37,260 nucleotides of DNA from a virus, in IMG/VR virus record IMGVR_UViG_3300036790_000230, positions 1 through 37,260 of that record; one strand, 5' to 3'. The notes under the pieces were generated by a model, which had not been told where the DNA came from, searched no databases, and saw only the letters and a program-made list of their open reading frames with translations. The position numbers and the translations under genes were made by a program. Of the stretch, positions 29,475-37,260 are shown one piece after another; the first letter of the stretch is position 1, and each line of letters opens with the position of its first letter.

Positions 29475-29999
29475 ATGGCAGCGCAGATCGTCACAGGGCA
29501 GGTCAATTTCACCGCGAATTTCGCCCAGACACCGGCCGGCCTGCTGGTGACCACCCCGTACAACCAGCTCATCTCCGACGTGCTGCAATACATCAACAGC
29601 ACCGGCGTCAACTACGGCGTGGACCAGCTCTATGCCGAGGTCAATTCGCTGGCCTCGACGACGCAGACGATCCACTTCGAGACGGCGACCGCCAAGGATA
29701 TCTTCGGCAACACCCTGGCGATGCTCCGCATCCGCGAATTGATCATCCAGAATACCGAGACGACACTCTCGCATATCTTGAAGGTGTATTCTCCGTCGTC
29801 GAACGGGATCACCTGGCTGCCCCCGGTGGCGAATTTCCTCACGGTCCCGCCGGGGGGCGTGCTGCGGATCAGCGACCCCCTCTCGTTCGGCGGCGGCGTC
29901 GGCAACGTGGTGGGGGCGACGTCGGACGGGCTCACGCTCGACTCGGCGTCGAATACCGTCGGCTTCAAGATGATGGTCCTGGGATGCACGGTGGCCTGA
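29475..29999 (+). CDS. Putative virion structural protein
   Basis: A 174-residue protein with GGAGGAGCAACCGC before ATG 29475. A beta-rich, Asn/Thr-rich protein (QIVTGQVNFTANFAQTPAGL, GNTLAMLRIRELIIQNTETT). It sits among the joining proteins and may be a head-fibre or decoration protein or a joiner. No family recognised. Its stop overlaps the next start (TGATG). Confidence 0.65.
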   Translation: MAAQIVTGQVNFTANFAQTPAGLLVTTPYNQLISDVLQYINSTGVNYGVDQLYAEVNSLASTTQTIHFETATAKDIFGNTLAMLRIRELIIQNTETTLSHILKVYSPSSNGITWLPPVANFLTVPPGGVLRISDPLSFGGGVGNVVGATSDGLTLDSASNTVGFKMMVLGCTVA

Positions 30000-30502
30000 T
30001 GGACCCCGACGACATGCCCGAGGATATCCTCGCCGCCATCGCGGCCTATTTACAGGGGTCGATGGGGCTGTCGCTGGCCGCCCCCGCGACCGCGACGTAT
30101 CCCAACGGCTATCCGCAGGCCTACTCGGAGTATGCGCCTTCGACCAATCCCGACGGCACCGCGGTGACGTCGCCCTATGCGGTGATCAACGAGGGCGACG
30201 AGTCGTATCAGGCACAGAGCGAGGACCCGGCGACCGGCTATCTATTGTCGAACATTGCGAATGGCACGGCCTTCATCCACTTCCTCGCCCCGTCCAAGGC
30301 GGTCGCCCGGGCGCTCTGCCGCCGGGCCGTGCGGCTGATGTCGAGCACGGTGGTCCAGTTCACCGCGCAGGACGGTCGGGTGATCACGCTGCTGCCCCTC
30401 CGCAGCCAGCGGATGCCGCAGCCATCGGCCGGGATCGGCGATCAGCCGTCCATCTTCGAGCGTGTGTTGACCGTGCAATATCTACAGCAGTTCGTGGAGT
30501 AA
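29999..30502 (+). CDS. Tail terminator / completion-like protein
   Basis: A 167-residue protein from ATG at 29999. An N-terminal helix (PEDILAAIAAYLQGSM) and a C-terminal strand-helix (AFIHFLAPSKAVARALCRRA, IFERVLTVQYLQQFVE) have the general pattern of tail terminators that cap the tail tube. It lies directly upstream of the tail tube gene, the usual place. Assignment by position and fold pattern. Confidence 0.65.
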   Translation: MDPDDMPEDILAAIAAYLQGSMGLSLAAPATATYPNGYPQAYSEYAPSTNPDGTAVTSPYAVINEGDESYQAQSEDPATGYLLSNIANGTAFIHFLAPSKAVARALCRRAVRLMSSTVVQFTAQDGRVITLLPLRSQRMPQPSAGIGDQPSIFERVLTVQYLQQFVE

Positions 30503-30505
30503 ACC

Positions 30506-30928
30506 ATGGCCATCACCGAGACCCAGTCCATCACCGGGCGTGGGGGCAGTTTCAAGATCAACGGCGTGACGATCGGGATCACCGAATGGAGCGGCAAGCT
30601 CCACAAGGAGCTGGCGGTGTCGACCGACAGCAACAATTACGACCCCGTGTCGGGCCAGCTCTACCGCTCGCGCGCCCCGGGCGAGATCTGGATCGAATTC
30701 ACGGCCAAGGGCAATTACGACATGGCGGGCACCACCGACGCCAACTTCAGCCAGAAGTGGAAGCAGGACGGCCCGTGGCCGGTCGTGCTGGGCCTGACCT
30801 CGACCACCAACTGGGGCTCGTTCAGCGCCGACCTGGACGACGTCAACTTCGCCCTGTCCGTGCCCGGCGCCACCATGACGACGTTCGACATCTCCGGCCA
30901 GTCGAACGGCATCCCGACCATTTATTGA
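30506..30928 (+). CDS. Major tail (tube) protein
   Basis: A 140-residue protein. SITGRGGSFKINGVTIGITE, the beta-sandwich core (WIEFTAKGNYDMAGTTDANF) and the place just before the chaperones and tape measure identify a small siphovirus tail tube protein. It stacks as hexamers to make the tail. ATG at 30506 follows the previous stop by 3 bp. Confidence 0.82.
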   Translation: MAITETQSITGRGGSFKINGVTIGITEWSGKLHKELAVSTDSNNYDPVSGQLYRSRAPGEIWIEFTAKGNYDMAGTTDANFSQKWKQDGPWPVVLGLTSTTNWGSFSADLDDVNFALSVPGATMTTFDISGQSNGIPTIY

Positions 30929-30935
30929 GGTTGAT

Positions 30936-31400
30936 ATGTCCGATGATTATGGGCGAGATGTCGCCGCGCCCTCGACGATCACGCTGAACGGCGTCACCTA
31001 CCGTGTGGCGAAGAATGGGCCGCGCATCTTCGGCGAGCTGAGTCAGTTCCTCAAGTCGTACGTGCCCGACCCGCGGCTGCGGGCGAAGGAGATCATCCGC
31101 GACCTGCCGGACGCCGTGGCGCTCGAGATCTGGAAGGAATACAGCGAGGAGGCGAGGTACTGGCCGCCCACGCTCGAGTCGGTGGAAGGCAACACCATCC
31201 TGGTGACGACGATCGAAGGGGCGACGCAGGTCGTCTATTCGCTGCTGCGCAAGCACCACGGCGAGATGACGATCGAGAAGGCCCGTGCGATTGCGGAAGA
31301 CCTCACGACCGGGCAGGTCAGCGAGATGATCCGCCTGTCGATGCCGGAGGCCGACTTCGACCCAAAAGGCCCGGCGGATCGGGGGCCGGTGCCCGCATGA
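30936..31400 (+). CDS. Tail assembly chaperone (gpG-like)
   Basis: A 154-residue helical acidic protein (PSTITLNGVTYRVAKNGPRI, LRKHHGEMTIEKARAIAEDL). It lies between tail tube and tape measure, the place of gpG. Near its 3' end is C CCA AAA in the right register, and the next gene lies in the -1 frame without a stop between, so a gpG-T-like fusion of 218 residues is expected beside the short form. It binds and wraps the tape measure during tail assembly. Confidence 0.82.
   Translation: MSDDYGRDVAAPSTITLNGVTYRVAKNGPRIFGELSQFLKSYVPDPRLRAKEIIRDLPDAVALEIWKEYSEEARYWPPTLESVEGNTILVTTIEGATQVVYSLLRKHHGEMTIEKARAIAEDLTTGQVSEMIRLSMPEADFDPKGPADRGPVPA
31361..31367 (+). promoter_or_regulatory. -1 ribosomal frameshift slippery site
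   Basis: CCCAAAA read as C CCA AAA in the frame of the upstream chaperone, the X XXY YYZ form used for -1 frameshifting. After slipping, reading continues AGG CCC GGC... without a stop into the following gene. CCGGC (31371-31375) and GCCGG (31385-31389) may form a short stem downstream. The same arrangement makes the G and G-T proteins in lambda. Confidence 0.85.
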
Positions 31401-31591
31401 GCTACGGCGAGATCCGCGAGAAATTGATCGAGCTCCACCCGGGCTGGACCTACGACACCGTCGACGACATGAGCTTCGAGCAGATTGATCTGGCGATCGC
31501 GGGCGGCAAGCGCACCCGGGATATCCCCGTCAGCTCGGCGGGAGAGGTCCGGGAGATCGCGCGTGACTGGAGACAATGGTATGGGGTCTGA
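31397..31591 (+). CDS. Frameshifted tail chaperone domain (T-like)
   Basis: A 64-residue domain (SYGEIREKLIELHPGWTYDT...DMSFEQIDLAIAGGKRTRDI). It is probably translated mainly as the C-terminal part of a -1 frameshift product from the upstream chaperone; it also has its own ATGA-overlapping start at 31397. The small helical domain with Pro-Gly-Trp is typical of the T part. The tape measure begins 3 bp after it. Confidence 0.8.
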   Translation: MSYGEIREKLIELHPGWTYDTVDDMSFEQIDLAIAGGKRTRDIPVSSAGEVREIARDWRQWYGV

Positions 31592-31594
31592 CCG

Positions 31595-33049
31595 ATGAGC
31601 ACAGGACAAAGTCTCGGGTCCGCCACATTCGAGGTCCATGCCGACGTCGACGACATGGTGCAGGGCTTCGCGCGGATGAAGAAGATGCTCGACGAGATGG
31701 CCGTGATGCAGGCCAACGTGTCGAACGCGGCCAGTCACGCGGCTTCCATCACGGCGAGCCAGTGGAAGGGCGCCGGCATGGCCATGATGTCGGTCGGCTA
31801 CATCGCCGACGACCTCCAGTACGGATTCCGGTCGATCGTCAACAACATCCAGCCGATGGGGACCCAGATCGCGATGGCCTTCGGCGCCGCCTCGGGCGAG
31901 GCCATGGCCTTCGGCGGCGCGCTCGGCATCGTCGCGGTCGGGGTGAACCAGCTCATCAACCACTGGTCCGACCTGACCGACATGATGCAGGCCGCATGGA
32001 GCGGGTCGACCGTCGAACAGCTCCACAACATCCGCAAGGCCGCGGAGGAGGCGACCGAGGCCTTCGAGAAGGTGCCGCGACCCAAGGCCGAGCGGAAGGA
32101 GGCCGGGAAGGTCTCCGAGATGGTGGCCGAGGCCGACAAGGACAAGCTGGCCCATCGGCTCGGCGAGCTGATATCGGCCTCGCCGATGCGGGCGGAGATG
32201 GAGGCCGGCGAGAAGAAGCGGCTCGGCATCCTGGAGGAATGGGTCGCCGGCGGCGGCGGCGCGGCCGCAAAACGGGATCTCGCGCAGACCAGGGAGGCGA
32301 TCGGCGATCGGCTGGCGGCGGCCAATCGGCAGAAGGCGGATGAGCTGCTCGGCGCGGCGACGCAGGCGGGCCCCGCGGGGGCCAATGCCCGGCTCACCAT
32401 CCGTCGATTCTTCCCGAAAATGGCCAATGACATCGAGGCGGCCACGCCCGAGGGGCAGGGGCGACAGGCGGACTTCGACAGGGACCAGAAGACCAGGAAA
32501 GAAGTCCAGAAACGCATCAAGGCCGCGGAACAAGTCCATCAGAAGGAATTGCAGTTGGAGGTCGAGAATCAGCGGCGGATCGACGCGGAGAAGAGGCGGC
32601 GCGAGGCCGCCGATCGAGCGGAGGAAATCAAGCGATTCGACGTGAGGGCCGAGGTCCAGCGGAGGATCAAGGGGCAGGAGGCGGCGCAGCAGCGGAAGCT
32701 CGACGAGGAGCTGGCCGCCGGGCGCAGGGCCCTGGACATGAAGGAGAAGAAGGAGAGGGAGGCGGCCGTCGGCGAGAGGAAGGACGAGGTGGCGGCGCGC
32801 CATGGCCGACACCTCCGCTGGCAGGTCCAGGACATCATGAAGGGCGCCCGGCCCGAGCGCGCCAGGGCCGAGTTCATGGGCTTCGCCGAGTTCGCCAAAT
32901 CGACCCAGCTCGGCATCATGAATAACCCCGCCGAGATCCAGAAGAAGCAGCTCGAGGCCCTGGAGCGGATCAGGCGGCTGCTCGAGGACAACCCCCAGAT
33001 GAAGGTGAACATCATGGCGGCGGCGGCCGTCGCCGCGGGGCCTCCCTGA
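31595..33049 (+). CDS. Tape measure protein (short)
   Basis: A 484-residue protein. The N-terminus (LGSATFEVHADVDDMVQGFA) and hydrophobic segment (GYIADDLQYGFRSIVNNIQP, AMAFGGALGIVAVGVNQLIN) are typical of tape measures, followed by a long charged coiled coil (about residues 280-400). At about 480 residues it would set a short tail, if length rules from other siphoviruses hold. It overlaps the next gene (TGATG). Confidence 0.85.
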   Translation: MSTGQSLGSATFEVHADVDDMVQGFARMKKMLDEMAVMQANVSNAASHAASITASQWKGAGMAMMSVGYIADDLQYGFRSIVNNIQPMGTQIAMAFGAASGEAMAFGGALGIVAVGVNQLINHWSDLTDMMQAAWSGSTVEQLHNIRKAAEEATEAFEKVPRPKAERKEAGKVSEMVAEADKDKLAHRLGELISASPMRAEMEAGEKKRLGILEEWVAGGGGAAAKRDLAQTREAIGDRLAAANRQKADELLGAATQAGPAGANARLTIRRFFPKMANDIEAATPEGQGRQADFDRDQKTRKEVQKRIKAAEQVHQKELQLEVENQRRIDAEKRRREAADRAEEIKRFDVRAEVQRRIKGQEAAQQRKLDEELAAGRRALDMKEKKEREAAVGERKDEVAARHGRHLRWQVQDIMKGARPERARAEFMGFAEFAKSTQLGIMNNPAEIQKKQLEALERIRRLLEDNPQMKVNIMAAAAVAAGPP

Positions 33050-33891
33050 TGGGATTCATCGTGAGCCCCACGCAGGGGGGCGTCAACAGCCTGTCGGTGC
33101 CCGGCGGCTATGGGGTCCTCTGGGATTCCGGCATGGGGATCTCCGAGGCCGTGCCGGGCGAATCCGGCCCCACCGCCACCGTGAAGTACCGTTTATATGA
33201 CACGAACGACCGCTACTCGTTCGTCGCGCAGCTCCTGGGCCAGTGGACCGGCACCCCGCCGTCGAACCTGCTGTACACCGGCCCATTCCAGTATCCGCCC
33301 AGCCCGAACCTGATCTGCACGTCCATCGCCGAGGTCCGGTCATTCTCCAAGGCCTCGATCCTGCCGATCGGACTGCCATATATCTTCGGCAAGCAGGCGA
33401 TCGTCACCGCGGTCTTCACGCGGCCGGTCTGGCAGGCGGCGACCACGGGCAGCTACTTCTCGATCGAGATCGACGGCAACGGCGAGACGCTGACGATCCC
33501 CGAGACGAGTTATTTCTTCACGTCGACGGGGGCCCCCACCAACACGCCGGTCGGCATCCAGGTCATGGGCGCGGAGATCAACGTCACCCGGTTCCGGATG
33601 CCGTTCCTGCCCGATACCTACATGATCCAGCTCGCGGGCTACGTCAACAACTCGCCGTTCCAGATCGGCAACGTGATCTACGCGACGGGCACATTGCTGT
33701 TCGGGCCCGGCCGCAGCTCGACGCAGAGCGACCCGCTGGGCAACATTACTTACCAGTGTCAATACAAGTTCCTATTCAAGTATCCGGGCTGGAATTACTA
33801 CCTGAACCCGTCCACCGGGGCGTGGGACACGATCCAGTCGTCGTCGGGCGCGTTCCCGTACCAGGGCGCCAACTTCAACCTGTTGCCATGA
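33049..33891 (+). CDS. Distal tail / baseplate protein candidate
   Basis: A 280-residue beta-rich, aromatic-rich protein (GGVNSLSVPGGYGVLWDSGM, FFTSTGAPTNTPVGIQVMGA) directly after the tape measure, where distal tail proteins normally lie. No specific motif recognised. Its stop is 3 bp before the following start. Confidence 0.68.
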   Translation: MGFIVSPTQGGVNSLSVPGGYGVLWDSGMGISEAVPGESGPTATVKYRLYDTNDRYSFVAQLLGQWTGTPPSNLLYTGPFQYPPSPNLICTSIAEVRSFSKASILPIGLPYIFGKQAIVTAVFTRPVWQAATTGSYFSIEIDGNGETLTIPETSYFFTSTGAPTNTPVGIQVMGAEINVTRFRMPFLPDTYMIQLAGYVNNSPFQIGNVIYATGTLLFGPGRSSTQSDPLGNITYQCQYKFLFKYPGWNYYLNPSTGAWDTIQSSSGAFPYQGANFNLLP

Positions 33892-33894
33892 CAT

Positions 33895-34299
33895 ATGTGG
33901 TTTAGAAGATTGCCGGTGCAGGCCCCGGGGAAGCCGATCGCGGCGCAGACCCTGCGGCTGACGACCGAGGCCGCGGAGTGGGCGACGCGCATCCGCGCCG
34001 ACGCGCCGCTCAAGGTGATCTCGACCGGGTTCGGGCCGCTGATCCGGTACGCGGGGCCGATCTTCGGCGCGTACGTCGCCGTGTCGGGCGGCATCTCGGC
34101 CCGGTCGGGCTCGACGCCCGGCAGCGGCACCGCGACGATCCAGACCTGGACCGGCTCGACGCTGGCCGACATGACCGGGTCGGGCGCCACGCCGACCGTC
34201 CTCAACATCTCGTCGGCCACGGGCGGTATCGCGTCGGGCAAGTATATGATCCTCCTCAAGATCTCCGGCACCTACTGGGTGATCACCGCCGAATGCTGA
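33895..34299 (+). CDS. Putative tail/fibre protein
   Basis: A 134-residue protein from ATG 33895 (MWFRRLPVQAPGKPIAAQTL...). The second half is Ser/Thr/Gly-rich beta sequence (SGSTPGSGTATIQTWTGSTL, TVLNISSATGGIASGKYMIL), similar in style to small virion fibre domains. It overlaps the next gene. Function from position only. Confidence 0.6.
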   Translation: MWFRRLPVQAPGKPIAAQTLRLTTEAAEWATRIRADAPLKVISTGFGPLIRYAGPIFGAYVAVSGGISARSGSTPGSGTATIQTWTGSTLADMTGSGATPTVLNISSATGGIASGKYMILLKISGTYWVITAEC

Positions 34300-35489
34300 T
34301 GTCGACGCTGCCCCGGCTCCGGCTGGATCAATTCGCGCTGGGCGGCCTGGGGGCGTGCGCCACGCCGGGCTCGACGCCGTGCTGCGGGGGCGGCGGCTGC
34401 GGCGTGACGATCTGCGTCGCCGGATGCCCGTCCGGGACGCCCCTGACGGCGAATGTGACGGTCGTCGGCGAGGGATCGTGCTCCACGTTCGCGATCTCCG
34501 GCGGCTGTTGCACCGTCCCGCTCCCGGACGGGGCCGGCACCTACCCCGTCGCGATCACCGCCTCAGGATACAAGCCGTGGGGCGGAAATCTGGCGCTGAC
34601 GTGCGGCGGGACGGCGACGGTCACGCTCCAGCCGAGCACGGCGTCGCCGTCGGTGTCGTTCGCCGTACTCGGCTGCTGCTCGGCGGCGCTGCCTGGGGCG
34701 ACCATCACCCTCTCGGACGGGCAGTCCTGCACCACGGACGCGGGCGGGGATTGCGACTTCTGGCTCGGCGCGGCGGGCACGTACGGCTACACGGTCACGG
34801 GCCCGTGCGGATCGCGGTTCATCGCGGCCACGGGCACGGTCACGCTCGCCGCCTGCGTCACGGCCACGACCTCCATCGGCGTGGGCCTGCTGCCGGCGAC
34901 CGGCTACGTCTGCGGCACCGACGGCCCCTATCCGCTGCCGACGACGCTGCACCTGACCGACTCGATCTATGGCGGGTGCACCCTCACGTATGACCCGGCC
35001 GGCGGCCTGTATATCGGGACGCTCACGACCACCTATCCGGCGCAGGATTACGGGCCGGGGTTCGGCGGGGTCGAACGGCTCTGCCCGTCGTCATCCTTCA
35101 CGATGACGTACCGGCTATTCGGCGACTGCGGCGCCCCCGCGTTCAGCCTGGGGGCGACCTACAACGCGATCCAGTGCTGCCGATGCCTCCCGGGCAGCGG
35201 TGGATTCCCGACCCTCGTCCAGGCCATCGTCCCGTCCGACGTCGCCGGGCCCGCCGGCGCATGCACGGCCGATCCCCTGAAATGCAACACCGCGATCCTG
35301 CCGAACCAGGCCAACGACCTGTCCTCATCGCCCTGCGTGGTGACGGGCCTCCCGTCCTGCCCGTTCGACGTCGCGATCACGATCCCCCAGATCCTCTGCT
35401 CGGGCCTGCCCTGCGTCCCGGAATCGACCGGCGGCATCCAGCCCGAGGCGTGGACCAACTTCGGCGGCACGATCACGATCACGGAGTGA
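34299..35489 (+). CDS. Cysteine-rich virion/fibre protein
   Basis: A 396-residue protein from ATG 34299 (an ATG at 34293 is an alternative). About 29 cysteines, many in pairs (PCCGGGGCGVTICVAGCPSG, GGCCTVPL, CCSAALPG, QCCRCLPGS). Repeated beta modules of carboxypeptidase-regulatory or CNA-B-like type (VTVVGEGSCSTFAISGGCC, ITASGYKPWGGNLALTCGG, ATITLSDGQSCTTDAGGDC) suggest a disulphide-stabilised fibre, odd for a protein made in the cytoplasm. Likely a tail-tip or fibre protein. Confidence 0.68.
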   Translation: MSTLPRLRLDQFALGGLGACATPGSTPCCGGGGCGVTICVAGCPSGTPLTANVTVVGEGSCSTFAISGGCCTVPLPDGAGTYPVAITASGYKPWGGNLALTCGGTATVTLQPSTASPSVSFAVLGCCSAALPGATITLSDGQSCTTDAGGDCDFWLGAAGTYGYTVTGPCGSRFIAATGTVTLAACVTATTSIGVGLLPATGYVCGTDGPYPLPTTLHLTDSIYGGCTLTYDPAGGLYIGTLTTTYPAQDYGPGFGGVERLCPSSSFTMTYRLFGDCGAPAFSLGATYNAIQCCRCLPGSGGFPTLVQAIVPSDVAGPAGACTADPLKCNTAILPNQANDLSSSPCVVTGLPSCPFDVAITIPQILCSGLPCVPESTGGIQPEAWTNFGGTITITE

Positions 35490-35493
35490 CCCC

Positions 35494-35640
35494 ATGAACC
35501 CCCCGCCCCTCGGACTGCCCGCAACCCTCGTCTATACGGGCTCGTTGACCCTCAAGGAAGGCGGGATCGTCCTGGCCTGGGACGGCTCGGCCTGGGTCGG
35601 CACGGCCACGGTCGGGCCGCTCCGGATGGGGGATTCCTGA
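35494..35640 (+). CDS. Small hypothetical protein
   Basis: A 48-residue protein (MNPPPLGLPATLVYTGSLTL...) four bases after the fibre gene and ending in TGATG with the next. It looks like a single beta-hairpin unit (VLAWDGSAWVGTATVGPL). It may be a small virion accessory. Confidence 0.6.
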   Translation: MNPPPLGLPATLVYTGSLTLKEGGIVLAWDGSAWVGTATVGPLRMGDS

Positions 35641-36017
35641 TGGACTGGCCCGAGGCCCTGGAGATCGTGGTCGGCCGGACCGGGCATGGGCGTTATCGCG
35701 CCCTGTGCGGCGACGATCATCCCGACCGCGAGGCCTGGCGGTGGCGGATGATCGAGAAGGCGGCCGACGCGCCTGCCGTGCCGAGCTATCCCCCGGCCGC
35801 GCGGCAGGCCGCGAACCTGGCGGCTGCCCTGTGGTCATGGGCGGTCTCGGGATTCTCGATGGCCTCGGACGAGGAGCAATCGCGGCGGCGGTCGATCTGC
35901 GCCGGGTGCGAGCACTGGGACGCGGCGGCCCGTCGTTGCCGGATCTGCGGATGCCTCACCGACCACAAGATCCGGATGAGGACCGAGCATTGCCCGCTCG
36001 CCTCCCCGAGATGGTGA
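35640..36017 (+). CDS. Protein with C-terminal zinc ribbon
   Basis: A 125-residue protein from ATG 35640. The end CAGCEHWDAAARRCRICGCL and EHCPLASPRW is a Cys4-5 zinc ribbon (CxxC...CxxCGC...CP) often seen at the tail end of phage structural operons. The N-terminal half is helical with Arg/Trp. It is the last + strand gene of the phage block. Two bases after its stop comes the stop of an opposed host-like gene. Confidence 0.72.
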   Translation: MDWPEALEIVVGRTGHGRYRALCGDDHPDREAWRWRMIEKAADAPAVPSYPPAARQAANLAAALWSWAVSGFSMASDEEQSRRRSICAGCEHWDAAARRCRICGCLTDHKIRMRTEHCPLASPRW

Positions 36018-36019
36018 CG

Positions 36020-37260
36020 TTAGCGCGCCCCGCGCCGGACGGCCTCGAACGGCCGGGCGACGTCGTACGCGCGATTCGCGGCGGCGGCGGCCACCGGATC
36101 GTCGAACGGCGGCGAGTCGATCACGACGACCTGCCCGGTGCGGCCGAACAGGGTCAGCAGCGAGTATCCGCCCTTGAGGGTCGGCAGCGAGTAGGAGGCA
36201 CTCGTCCCGGCCGCCCGGGCGATCGGCAGGTAATGCGGGACACCGCCGACCGTCTCGAGGGGGGCCGGCGTCACGTTGCCGGCTCCGTCGTCCTGGAGCG
36301 GGACATCGGCCACATCCTCCCGCGAAGACAGCCAGAAATGCAGGAACATCCCGTCCATGCCGACCGAGGCCGGGGACGCGTAGATCGCCGAGGGGATCAC
36401 GGTGCCGTCGGGGGCCAGCAGGATGTCCACGGTGCCGGAGTAGGGGTTGACCGGCAGCCGCGAGCGCTCGGCCGAGAGCAGGGCGGTCGTGGCGTCGATC
36501 ACCATCGCGGTCGGCAGCGCGATCTCGCGGGCGTTGGCGGCGGCCGCCGGGCGGCGGCGGATCGAATAGGCGGCGTCGGCAACGCCGGCCGCCGCGGAGC
36601 CCAGCCAGGATTCGACCTCCCACTCGGCGGCTTCGTCGACCCCGTTGGCGATGTTGTTGTCCACGCCGTCGAAGCCCTCGTCGACCCACCCATTTTTGTC
36701 GTCGTCGCGGCCGTTGACCAGGAAGAGGAACTCGACCGGACGGCCGTCCCGGACCAGGGGCGAGTATTGCCGGGCCGAGCCCTTGCCGCCGCTGAAGTCC
36801 CACCCCGGCGGCCCGAAATTCACGAACATCTCGGGGTTTGCATAGGTCTTGTCGTCGTCCCAGGTCACGGGGGCCGGCGGGATCGTCATCGGCCCGACGA
36901 CCGTGTACCACGGGCCGCCGCCGTTGAGCTGGATCGCGTCGCCGACGCGGATGTTCCAGGACCACGACACAGGCGGATTGGGGGCCCCGGCCGTGCCGAC
37001 CGCGGACTCCTCGAGCATGAGCGCGGCGACGCCCGCCTGGAACCCGGGGACGAAGAACAGGCCGCCCCCCGCGTACGGGACCGCGTGGAGCAGCGCCCCG
37101 GCCGCGGCCGTCGGGATCGAGACCTTGCCCTCCGTGTACTGCGGCGGCGACTCGATCGGGATGACGCGGTTGAACGCCAGCGTCTGCCACGGCACGAGCT
37201 GGCCCCCGGCCGTCCGCTGCAATGGCCAGGAAGGATCGGGGAGCAGCCGGATGCCGCTCG
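36020..37260 (-). CDS. Host pilin/secretion-like protein, 5' end cut
   Basis: At least 413 residues on the - strand; the frame remains open to the window edge, so the start is outside. EWEVESWLGSAAAGVADAAY, REIALPTAMVIDATTALLSA and YSLLTLFGRTGQVVVIDSPP resemble the C-terminal parts of planctomycete prepilin-type (PilW or Verru_Chthon-like) proteins, which often end with a RTGQVV strand and YDVxRPF motif. There is no phage likeness. It is probably the chromosomal neighbour of the prophage; the gene's 3' end could be the attachment site. Confidence 0.6.
   Translation of the reverse strand, partial: SGIRLLPDPSWPLQRTAGGQLVPWQTLAFNRVIPIESPPQYTEGKVSIPTAAAGALLHAVPYAGGGLFFVPGFQAGVAALMLEESAVGTAGAPNPPVSWSWNIRVGDAIQLNGGGPWYTVVGPMTIPPAPVTWDDDKTYANPEMFVNFGPPGWDFSGGKGSARQYSPLVRDGRPVEFLFLVNGRDDDKNGWVDEGFDGVDNNIANGVDEAAEWEVESWLGSAAAGVADAAYSIRRRPAAAANAREIALPTAMVIDATTALLSAERSRLPVNPYSGTVDILLAPDGTVIPSAIYASPASVGMDGMFLHFWLSSREDVADVPLQDDGAGNVTPAPLETVGGVPHYLPIARAAGTSASYSLPTLKGGYSLLTLFGRTGQVVVIDSPPFDDPVAAAAANRAYDVARPFEAVRRGAR

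Overview
The window looks like most of a temperate tailed phage (siphovirus-like, HK97-type capsid) in a GC-rich bacterium, most likely of the Planctomycetota, probably an Isosphaerales relative. The host guess rests on the high GC at third codon positions, a HEAT-like module of planctomycete type at 11268-11615, and the pilin/secretion-like host gene entering from the right edge. It is inference; no rRNA or ribosomal-protein gene is present.

Left arm (1-3946, + strand): a 12-bp tandem repeat, then a chain of small start/stop-overlapping genes. These lead to a PD-(D/E)XK nuclease, an HNH homing-type endonuclease with its own promoter and leader hairpin, a phage-borne csrA, a coiled-coil gene and a small excisionase-like helix-turn-helix gene. 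That last gene overlaps tail to tail with the tyrosine integrase on the - strand.

Regulatory middle (4911-7400): repeats upstream of the integrase, then three small - strand genes of unknown function, each with the same 3' hairpin and nearly the same 5' leader. Next come a ribbon-helix-helix regulator, divergent promoters with repeated operator-like motifs, a helix-turn-helix gene on the + strand, and two adjacent tRNAs: a Gly-like tRNA with an odd anticodon arm and a CAT-anticodon tRNA with initiator-like features.

Lysis and accessory block (7405-12670): two tiny genes, a DNA methyltransferase, a secreted papain-like protein with an Ig-like tail, and a series of small membrane or coiled-coil proteins that are plausible holin/spanin candidates. 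Almost all are joined by ATGA or GTGA overlaps.

Virion block (12692-36017): small and large terminase, portal, a striking 2-kb stretch where the coding frame alternates (minor head proteins), a gp10-like neck protein, prohead protease, major capsid protein, a capsid-associated protein, a family 2 glycosyltransferase, a beta-helix spike and Ig-like fibre proteins. After these come the head-tail connector, stopper, tail terminator and tail tube, two tail-assembly chaperones joined by a textbook -1 slippery heptamer, a short tape measure, and distal tail or fibre proteins. The block ends with a Cys-rich virion candidate and a zinc-ribbon protein. A host-like gene on the opposite strand begins only 2 bp later, so the phage/host junction is probably near 36017.
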